From contig JAWPGT010000027.1 in the NCBI GenBank assembly GCA_034638255.1, forward strand, positions 283,049-347,048: a DNA stretch of 64,000 bases, given 5' to 3'. Position numbers and translations under genes: made by a program. Each line of letters opens with the position of its first letter. Within the stretch, counting starts at the first letter, position 1. This DNA is from Coprinus comatus. Its lineage: Eukaryota > Basidiomycota > Agaricomycetes > Agaricales > Agaricaceae. The notes below the pieces were generated by a model. The model worked only from the letters and a program-made list of their open reading frames with translations, was not told where the DNA came from and searched no databases. Below are positions 56,028 to 64,000 of this stretch, one piece after another.

Positions 56028-57969
56028 TTAGTTTATAACCATATCTTCACCAAATAACTGCCTATATCTCTTTTGAAACCTTGTAACCATTTTCTTCAGA
56101 AACCACTTGTCCCATTCATCATCTTCAGGATAGACAGTATTGCGATAGAAGTCAGTCCACTTGACACCAAAATTCTCTTCAAGATTTTGGATCACAAATA
56201 ACGTGTTTCTAGGATTTAAAGGAAGACTGTTAAATCCTTCAGTAATCTCCTCTCCATTTACAACCGCAGTAACCTTCCACAACTTCCAAAATATAGCTCC
56301 TGCAATAACAGAGTCACAGGGACAACCACAATGATAAAGCCCATCCTCCTGAAAAGTAACGCTTTTTTCCCTCTTCCAGCTCTACTTGCCCCAACACCAT
56401 GAATAACAATATCACGAACTGTCTTGTCCCCATCAATATGGTTCGTACTCTTATCCTTTTTAGAATGATGAAGACAATAGATATTTCCCAAATTGTTGGT
56501 AAGAAGCTCCTCCGTAAGAGCTTCTGTTGCAAGATAGGCTTCAGGTAAATAAGAACAATGCATGCGTATTCGGTTCTTGACCTCGGCTTCAATCCTAGGC
56601 TTCCTTGGGCCTTTAGTAGTTAGCCACATATGAAGTATAGCCAAGTCATTTTCTATAGTATATCAATATAGACAAAATTACGATTATAAATTTACATACC
56701 TTTGTATTCAGCCAGTTCCTCCTCAGTAAGGACCTTTAGTTCAGCCTCTCTTGGTTTTTTGACTTTTGTTTTGGAACTTTTATCATCACCTTCTACCTGA
56801 ACAACCTTTTGTTTCTTAACAACCCTATCAGAACGAATATTAGTTGGTTGGAGCTCTATAGATATTTGTCAATGATACAATAATAGAATGATAGAATGAA
56901 TAACAAACCAGGTAATTGTGTATCTTCATCATCACTTGAGCTATCATCAACATCTAGAGGTCGCTTTTTGGAAAGAACTAAACTAGGATGAGATATAATT
57001 TTTAAACAATAAATAAATGACTTACCATAGCTCTCTTTATCTATGCTACCAGAGAGAAGCTCTTGATTACTAGAAGTTGGTACAATATCACTAGTATCTT
57101 AATATTAATAGGTTATTAAAGCTGTTTTTATGAAATGATTACAAAATAAAATACGATACCTTGATTTGTGATATTATCAGAGGTGACCTGATCTAATCCA
57201 GAATCTTCTATGATTATAGGTTAATTGTTGTGATAAAGAATGTAGAAATAGAAGATACCATTATTTGAAGATGAAGATGATGATAATAGAGAAGTAAGAG
57301 GGGAAGACAGTTGTTTGTTAGGAGAATGTTGAGATTTCATAGGTGATGTAGTTATAACTACTTCAGCTCTATTCTTCTTAGGAGAACGATGGAGAATAGT
57401 TGACATAGATTGAGCAAGAGCGGAAGAAGGCTGAGAAAGAGCAGAAGCAGATTCAAGACCAGTTGAGGAAGATTGAGAAAGCGTAGAACCAGATTGAGCA
57501 ACAGCTGAGGAAGTAGATTCAGATGTAACTATTGTAGTTTTGTTTTTCTTGTTATGAGAATGCGGGGAAATAGTTGAAGTAGATTGAGAAATAATTGGAA
57601 GAGGTTGAGGAAATTCTACCTCTAGTTCTATAACCAAAGTATATAAGATGAATAACGAATATATGTAACAATAACATACCATTTCCTCTAGATACTCCAG
57701 TATCTGGTTGCTTCTTACTTTTGGTAATTTTACAACGTATAGTCTTTAGCTTTCCTTTTATTTGAATAATTTCATTCTTGAGAACTTTAATAGCAGCTAG
57801 AGACTGATTTAAATAAACAGAAAATAAAATAAAATAACATAAACATACCAAGATCAGGTTGTCCTTTAGTAGTCTTACTCTTTATCTTGTTAAGAGTAGC
57901 GAGATGTTTGGTGAGTTGACTACTGAGTTCTTTCTCCAAGGAATAAGGTGAAGTATTAGAAGAATCCAT
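56028..57969 (-). CDS. Unrecognised multi-exon, serine-rich nuclear-type protein
   Basis: ATG 57969; exons 57849-57969, 57680-57796, 57259-57627, 57160-57207, 57026-57097, 56909-56977, 56700-56855 and a last part 56028-56656, all with GT-AG borders and consistent phase up to the last. The N-terminus has Lys-rich helices, the middle is Ser/Gln-rich, and KKRPLDVDD and KKQKVV look like nuclear signals. The last exon encodes LAILHMWLTTKGPRKPRIEAEVKNRIR. About 190 bp on, the frame must change (near 56380) to reach HCGCPC and LPLNPRNTLFVIQNLEENFG, by an extra intron or an indel. It lies 118 bp downstream of the dioxygenase gene on the same strand. Function unknown. Confidence 0.55.
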
Positions 57970-58087
57970 AGTTGAGAGAATTGAAGTTTCGAAAAACAAT
58001 AGTAGGAATGAGAAAGAAAGAAGAATGGTGACGTGGCAAGTTGGTTTATATAAGGGAATTGTTATGAAGTACAAACAAAATACCTAA

Positions 58088-59412
58088 TCAAACACGAGCC
58101 CAATTAGGAAAAGAAATATTCATCTTATCAAAGAGAACCTTCTTTACGAAAAATGCATAACAAATCCTATCACCTTTGTCCCAATCACCAACAGAATGTT
58201 TCAAAAGATTTCCACAAAACTGAATAACAGTACCTGGAGGATAAGAAAAGGTAGCACCTAATTCAGGAAATGTAATTTCAGCTTGTTCATAACTTCCAAC
58301 AGAAACTACTTGGTCAAACCAAGCATAGTTACCATTAAAGTCAAAATGAGGGGGAGATATGCGATTAGAAATGATAGAAATAGCAGAAAAAGAAGACTTC
58401 CACTTATTTCCCCATTCCTTGGTCAATGGAGAAATATTAATCCCATCCTGTTCATCTTGTTCTGAAGGTTTAGGATTCTCCAATCTTTTGATATATCCCA
58501 TTCCAGAATTGTATTGAGTAGGATGAATATAGGCCAAGATATCATCCAAAACTCCAAAAACACTTTGTGTTTCTTGTAACCAGGTAGAAATTAGAGCTGA
58601 GTTCTTCAAAATTGACGTAGAAGGTTTCATGATTGCTTCTTTAGAATACTAAAGTACATCATTAATCAAAATATTATAAGAGTAAAAAAGAAACATACCG
58701 CTTTTCCAATCTCATACCATCCAGGACAAAGTGTTAAGACACCAGGCTCAATTGTTTGATTGACTTTAGAAACAAAATTTGTAGATTCCATTCTCCAAGA
58801 ACCATTATCTTTTATTTCAAATAAAGGCTCTACCAGTTTAGCAGCATTAACCAGCTGATCCTAAAAAACATGAGGAATAGAAAAAATATAAATGACAAAT
58901 ACTCACCTGATATTCCTTTACAAGAACTTGAGGTAGATAAAGGATTAGAAGATAACCATTGGTATCGGTAATAACTGCAGGAGTATCAATATATCCCAAG
59001 TTCATATTATTGAAAAGAGTAGTGATTTTTGAAGGTTTGGTGAGCATTTGGATATCAATATCAAGAGTTACTAGTATCTTACATTAATAAAGTAAATTAA
59101 TGAAATTTAAAACATACTTTGGTTTTTTAAGGCAGCTACAATAGCCCTTGCAGAATTTCTTCTTTGAAGTTCATCCAGTGGAACCAATCTTCGAGTACTT
59201 CCTGTAATAGGATCATATAAGGTACTATAGTATTATTAGTTATATATTAGTTAGAAAAAAAGAATAGAAAAAACCAACCTATGAGTTGTTTGATATAGAG
59301 TTCTTCGATGGATTGATATAGAAAGCTGTTCTAAGGAGGTAGGTTTTGGAGTGGTCTTCTTTCTTTCCCTGCCCCGTTGACGTTTCCTTGCTTTTTTCTC
59401 AGGAATAGTCAT
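58088..59412 (-). CDS. TET/JBP-like 2OG-Fe(II) dioxygenase, fungal type, intact
   Basis: Five exons (59279-59412, 59118-59224, 58907-59070, 58699-58860, 58088-58648) join to 376 codons with no stop, all GT-AG. The N-terminus is basic (KKARKRQRGRERKK), then PLDELQRRNSARAIVAAL. The catalytic core is in the last exon: HFD (H290, D292) and H340 for iron, with R350 (GDRICYAFF) for 2-oxoglutarate, and FPELGATFSYPPGTVIQFCGNLL between them. Fungal relatives oxidise 5-methylcytosine in DNA and are often linked to KDZ transposons. All key residues are kept, so an active nuclear enzyme is plausible. Family assignment rests on the motif pattern; substrate is inferred. Confidence 0.82.
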
Positions 59413-59717
59413 TAGAGTAAGGAATAATAACTTAAAAAAAGAGTGTGTTGTCCAATAGTAGAAAGGAGGGATCAAGTAGTAGGATCTTACCATCCATTCT
59501 TATATGAATGCCGAGAAAGGGTAAGAAGAACTTATATTAAAAAGCTGAAACACCATGTGGTATACATGTGTAGCATTATTACATACCATAACAATAACAA
59601 AGCAGGGAAAAGCCATGAGGTTACTTGCTCCAATTGGAAACAAGAAATATGCGTCTACATCACACCCCTAAGAAAATGGATTAAATATGTATATATTTGT
59701 AAGAATTAATATAAGGC
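59413..59717. other. Spacer between dioxygenase and RRM gene
   Basis: No gene recognised. This should hold the dioxygenase promoter; I see no clear TATA box or motif. Confidence 0.3.
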
Positions 59718-60009
59718 TTACCACCGAAATAATAATAACATATAACCAAGATGATGGTCACCGAGAATTCTTTGACAATACCTTCTATGAGATGGTAAAA
59801 TCCAGGTATGCCATCTACACCAGCTATATGAAGATGATTTTGTGAAGTGATCTGATGAAATCAATATATTTTGAGCACACTTAAAAATAATACAACGGAG
59901 TGTCAACAACATGCTTCTACATGAGCTCACATAATGAACTCCTCTGTTGCAGTCTAGCCCAAACAATGATTTAACTGATCAGTAACGGAAAAACGGATCA
60001 GGGTTCTCA

Positions 60010-61500
60010 CCTTGGAAAAAGTTGGATGGAGATTGCAGTACTTCCTAAGTGCGACTATACATCTTTCGGCAGCGTCGATAGTCTCAAACCTATAAAACAG
60101 TTAGCATAATATAACTTTAAGAATTGTTCAGACTAACAGAACAAAGCCATATCCGCTCTCACTATCCCTTACATGGTGCATGAATGTCCGAACACTCTTT
60201 ACTTCTCCAAATGGGGCAGCTAGAGCAAAGAGCTGACCCTCAGGGAAGTGCGGTGGTAATCCATTAATGTACACATTGGGAGTTTTCTGTGAGTCGTCCA
60301 GATATTGCGATCCTTTGTTATGTTGGGAATGTTCCTCGGAAGCCTGGTAGTCGGTATTCGATGCGTACGTAGCTTGACTACTGTCGGTATGAGGTTGAAG
60401 CTTCTCCAGATAGACAGTGTTGTCAGGACAAGTTGTGCTATTCGATTGAGGAATGTAGGAGGGGTTGATGTTTGCATGGTTGGATTGAAATTGGTTACTG
60501 TCCTGTTGCGATAATGATGTGCGTGGAGGATGGTTGGGTGCAGTATGGAGGTCCTGGGATTGACCACATTCTGGAGGAAGAAGTCGAGTCATGGTGGGGT
60601 AAGGTAGATTGGGAGTGAACTCAATCTGGGGCGGTTTAAATTCAATGCCCGATGGTTTAAATTCCACCAATGGGGGCTTGAGTTCAATCCCCATACGAGG
60701 CTTGAAGTCAACGCTGGTAGGATTGAGATCACTGGGCGTTCGCGCAGTCTTGGAGAGGGCCGCCTGTGATGGCGTCACTGCTTTGATTGTCTTCGTTTGA
60801 CCTTGTAAGTCGTGGTTGTCTCCATGATAATCCCCTGTTGGGATGTGAGATGCCTTTGTAGTACCTGGTGCATAAATTTGGGTTAATTTGCTCTTCCATG
60901 ATAGCCATTTTTAAAACGTACCATCATAATCGGATGCCTGTACCTGAACTCGTGTGATAGACTCCCCACTTTGCACCATTTGAGAAATACCCTCTTTGAC
61001 AGTCGCGTTTCGCTGGTCGTATACATGATTGTTTGTGGAAGCCCGTCCCTCGACATCGGGTTTGGTGACCCAGTCATTACCACCCTGGTCGATTGTATTG
61101 TAAGTTGGTCTAAGGGTGTGTTTGTCGGCGGGTATGGGCATGAGGACGCGTAATAGGGAGTAAACAATCTGCTCACCATTTTCAGGCATCCCAGGAGTCG
61201 TGGCAGAAACTGAGTGGAAAGGACTAGCAGCAGGAGGCTTAGAAGCGTCTCCTTCTGGTTACAATTAAGCATAATCCCTCGAATTCATACATAATAAAAC
61301 TCACCAGTAACAGAGCTAGACCCAACAATTCATCTGAGATTGAATCTTCTGGAGCAGAACAACCCCCCTCTGTCAATGTACTTCAAGCTGCGCTCGCAAT
61401 CTCGAGTTCTGTGATGACAGGGTTGGATTCTGTCTTTCAACCGTTGGCGTCCGTCGAAAAACCCTCTGTACCATAATCACCATCTCAGATCTGTGTGACG
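60010..61500 (-). CDS. RRM-type RNA-binding protein (3' end unresolved)
   Basis: Exons on the minus strand: one or more 5' exons (61310-61500, approximate); 60917-61265, with SVSATTPGMPENGEQ; 60150-60865, with the first part of the RRM; and 60010-60090, with FETIDAAERCIVALRKYCNLHPTFSK. RNP2 is VYINGLP and RNP1 is SGYGFVLFE, split by an intron. Before the RRM are five short repeats of a V/I-D/E-F/L-K-P type (60640-60715). The pattern matches basidiomycete RRM proteins that normally carry a second RRM; I do not see it downstream to 59718, so the gene may be truncated. It binds single-stranded RNA or DNA. Confidence 0.65.
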
Positions 61501-61632
61501 ATGAGACCCAAGTTTGGCATGTGCACCTGCAGTACAGTAATCCTAAATGTCATAAATAAACAACACAAGAAGAACTTATGTATATGCTACTCACATTATA
61601 ATTCAGTGGCAATCTTGCGACCGCTGAGGTTG

Positions 61633-61912
61633 AGCAGAACGTGTTCAAAGGGATGCCAAAGACAAGGGGAAGGGATACCAAAGACGAGGGGAAGGGATGC
61701 CAAAGACGAGGGGAAGGGACGTGAATTTGGATCCTGCTGGATCACACAGCCAGGATAAGGAACTTGAGAGTACAGACCAGTTTCAGGAATCCCAGGCGTC
61801 ATGACAGAAGCTGAATGATCTGAGGAGAACGTGTTCAAAGGGACGCCAAAGAGGAGTGGAGGTAATGTGAATTTGGATCCTGCTGGATCACACAGCCAGG
61901 ATAAGAAGGAAC
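61633..61912. repeat. Duplicated 90-bp segment plus three 22-bp units
   Basis: A segment with GAGCAGAACGTGTTCAAAGG and GTGAATTTGGATCCTGCTGG occurs at 61633-61770 and again at 61825-61912. The first copy is expanded by three tandem units around GGATGCCAAAGACGAGGGGA. Both open frames across it, on plus (61831-62205) and minus (61596-62222), are arginine/serine-rich and may be artefacts of purine-rich DNA. Confidence 0.6.
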
Positions 61913-62205
61913 CCCAGAGTACAGATGAGCAGCACAGACAGACGGCAGGAGGAGGCGAGCGACAGGAGAGAGAAAGAGAACGAGAACGAGAACGGAAAGA
62001 TGTTGAACGAGAACGAGAACGGGAGAGAGCAAGGCGGCGGGAAGCTACTATTGAGAGCGACAGGGATCGCGAACCATCGAGAAAAATAAGTAGCAAACCA
62101 AGGGACTGCGCCTGGACTTGGACGTTGCGAGAAACGCTTGACCAGAAGATGCCGAACGTGGGAGGAAGACCCTTTGGGTCATCCGTCCTTCTCCCCATTT
62201 CTTGA
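61831..62205 (+). other. 124-codon Arg/Glu-rich open frame of doubtful coding status
   Basis: It includes a run of alternating Arg-Glu (61960-62040) produced by GAGAACGAGAAC-type purine repeats. The opposite strand is open too, with an RS-rich version. No domain or splice context supports either. Confidence 0.2.
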
Positions 62206-62221
62206 GCAACGCTTTCTGTCA

Positions 62222-62506
62222 TTGCGGTACGTTATTTAGTTTTATTTTACACTGGTCCGGAATGATCTACTTCTTATTATACAGTGTTGTCCACAGGTAC
62301 AATGAGTCTGTGACACTGAGAGTGAGAAGGTATCAATGGGCTGCTCAGACTTAGGAAAATGAGGTTGGAAGCTGATGTCGTACACTGTAAGTTATCTTCC
62401 TCCTCTTGCCATTGCTTACATGGAACTAGACAGTGCTTACCCAGACACTATGGGTGATGGTGTCGTGCTCTCCTGGCCAGTGACTCATCGGCCATCTCAA
62501 TCCTCC
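62222..62506. other. No gene seen
   Basis: Sequence between the purine-rich open frame and the minisatellite; a 71-codon frame runs through it without resemblance to anything. Confidence 0.35.
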
Positions 62507-62507
62507 T

Positions 62508-62850
62508 GGTTTACAGGTCGTCGACGATTTTCGATCCCCGTTTACAGATCGTCAACGATTCTCGATCCCCCATTTACAAGTCGTCAATGATTCTCGACCT
62601 CGACCCCCCCGTTTAAACGTCGTCGACGATTCTTTACAGGTTGTCGACGATTCTCGACCTCCACCCCCCCCCCGTTTAAATCATCGACGATTCTCGATCC
62701 TCGTGGTTTACATGTCATCAATCATTCTCGATCCCCCGTTTACACGTCATAGATGTTTACACGTCGTCGACAATTCTTGATTCCGCCGTTTACAAGTCAA
62801 GGATGATTATTGATCCTCCCCGTTTACATGTCATCACTGATCCTGATTCT
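62508..62850. repeat. GC-rich minisatellite (GTCGTCGACGATTCTCGATCC type)
   Basis: About ten loose units of 30-36 bp built as GTTTACA-(GTCGTC)-GACGATTCTCGATCCCC. Variation includes CGTC to CATC and TCGA to TTGA, so many units differ at CpG sites. It is non-coding. Confidence 0.8.
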
Positions 62851-63480
62851 TAATCTATTTACAACGTCGATTTCATTAAAAAGCCTCCTTCGTGGTTTGT
62901 GTCATTGCAGGATCAGGTTGTAGATACATATGTTATTACAGAGGTACATTGTTCTTTGTTGTATATTCTTTTTTCTCTTAAAAATACATGTTTTACATCA
63001 TGGTCTCATGTATGAATGTCAACGGCTCGACTGCTGAATCATGATGTGAACGCCCATCTAGTAATCGGCCCGGTTTCACATGGTCTGACAAGACCTGGTG
63101 ACGTGGCATCAGACCCAGGGTCCTCAGGATCAGGGGCCATATATACCAGCCCAAGCACGAAAATGTTCTTTCTTATTTCCCCCCACCATCCCCCACCTTT
63201 GTCGTCTCTGTATCCCCCTTGTTCAACATCTGCTTCATCGTTCTCGAGACTTGGCTTATGTGTTAATCACTTGCTTGCTGCTTTACAATTCCGTCGTCAT
63301 CTTTGATCCTCTCGTCGTCGTCGTCATCATCGTCTATGAACAGCCGGTTCCCTCGTCATCGTCTATGATCAACGTATGTTATTGGCCTTGTCACCGTTCA
63401 TCTTGGTGATCATCGTTGTCATCCATGATCACCAGTATCCTCGTCGTCGTTGTCTGTGTTGATCATTTTGTATTTATAGC
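62851..63480. other. No gene supported; CGT/CAT-rich sequence
   Basis: Two short frames (63016-63306 and 63098-63409) show no family resemblance. From 63290 to 63450 the DNA is rich in TCGTCGTC and related CATC forms. Confidence 0.35.
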
Positions 63481-63769
63481 ATGTGCTATAATAAGGTGAG
63501 TACTATTTATAATGTAAAGTTACTTCTATTCTTGGTATTTTTATTTCAGTATTCCCGTTTATTCTTCTACCTTGACGATGTCACACCAGAGGCAGCCCTG
63601 TGTCATAATCTTCATTCATGCTGAGGGCCCCAGCTATGAACATGATTGTGTGTGGTACTGGTGTTACCTTTCTTTGAAAGGTCTTCGTTACATAGGGACA
63701 CATGTTGACTTGCCGCTCGTTTCGGAAACGTAGAGCTGGCGTTGATATCGTTGTTCTTATGCTGTTCCA

Positions 63770-64000
63770 TCCTAATGTGCCTGGAGGTTTTGTACTTCTA
63801 GGGTTCCTCTTGTTCGCAGGAAGAGGGGTGGGTGTAGGTTGTCCCTTGCCATTCAATGTGCTTCATGACTTCGTGTTGTGAAGGTTTCTCTTGTTCGCAG
63901 GAGAAGGATGGTCCTTGAGTTGTCCCTTTATTATTATCATCATCAATGTGCCTGGAGGTTTCGTACTTCCAGGGTTCTTCCTGTTTGCAGGAAGAGATGG
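63770..64000. repeat. Imperfect tandem repeat around CTTGTTCGCAGGA
   Basis: GTGCCTGGAGG(T)TTT-GTACTTC-(T/C)AGGGTTC..TGTT(C/T)GCAGGA appears at 63776-63828 and 63948-63995, with a shorter relative at 63868-63905. The repeat runs into the window end. Confidence 0.65.

Noticed and set aside
61596..62222. RS-rich splicing-factor-like protein on the minus strand
   Set aside because: The RS and RE runs come from one purine repeat read on either strand; there is no RRM, intron or conserved context.

Overview
This is nuclear DNA of a basidiomycete fungus, most probably an Agaricomycete. Introns are short (about 45-70 nt) with GT-AG ends. Both KDZ transposase families (CxC1- and CxC2-type) are present, together with a fungal TET/JBP-like dioxygenase, a chromodomain Ty3/Gypsy element and Ty1/Copia elements. 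No species can be named from the sequence alone. Most of the window is transposable-element DNA. All dates and relationships below rest on reading by eye, not on computed alignments.

Layout. 1-8086: Gypsy copy on the minus strand, cut by the window edge and interrupted by a solo LTR of a second family. 8583-9871: Tc1/mariner element with a dead transposase. 9879-10462: a 584-bp palindrome with CACTA...TAGTG ends. 10463-15790: decayed repeats without a supportable gene. 15792-31750: a CxC2-type KDZ transposase gene on the minus strand, broken by two solo LTRs and by Copia-1 (17697-29145). Copia-1 is itself interrupted by Copia-2 (22870-27657), whose pol holds a solo LTR (25204-25480). 32-36 kb: remnants of a possible transporter, a PA-TM-RING-type ubiquitin ligase and a retroelement C-terminal region. 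36.3-47.3 kb: unrecognised multi-exon genes around a CxC1-type KDZ transposase (40219-43003). 47310-55313: second Gypsy copy on the plus strand, lacking its 3' LTR. 55.5-56.0 kb: a minisatellite. 56.0-61.5 kb: three minus-strand multi-exon genes, namely an unrecognised serine-rich protein, an intact TET/JBP-like 2OG-Fe(II) dioxygenase, and an RRM protein. 62-64 kb: GC-rich repeats.

Two themes stand out. First, nearly every premature stop I could place by homology, in Gypsy, Copia, mariner, KDZ and RING sequences, is TGA at a site where the family or a sister copy has Arg CGA. Other CpG sites show TG or CA as well. This is the footprint expected from deamination of methylated CpG. Second, a gene whose family oxidises 5-methylcytosine sits in the same window and is intact. 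A link between fungal TET/JBP genes and KDZ transposons is known from the literature; the functional link here is inference.

The Gypsy element has a gag, a pol in the -1 frame ending in a chromodomain, and a third ORF with two CCHC zinc knuckles whose ATG overlaps the pol TGA. A 10-nt sequence beside its 5' LTR is complementary to the LTR itself, suggesting self-priming. Both Copia elements carry a site complementary to the anticodon region of initiator tRNA-Met.
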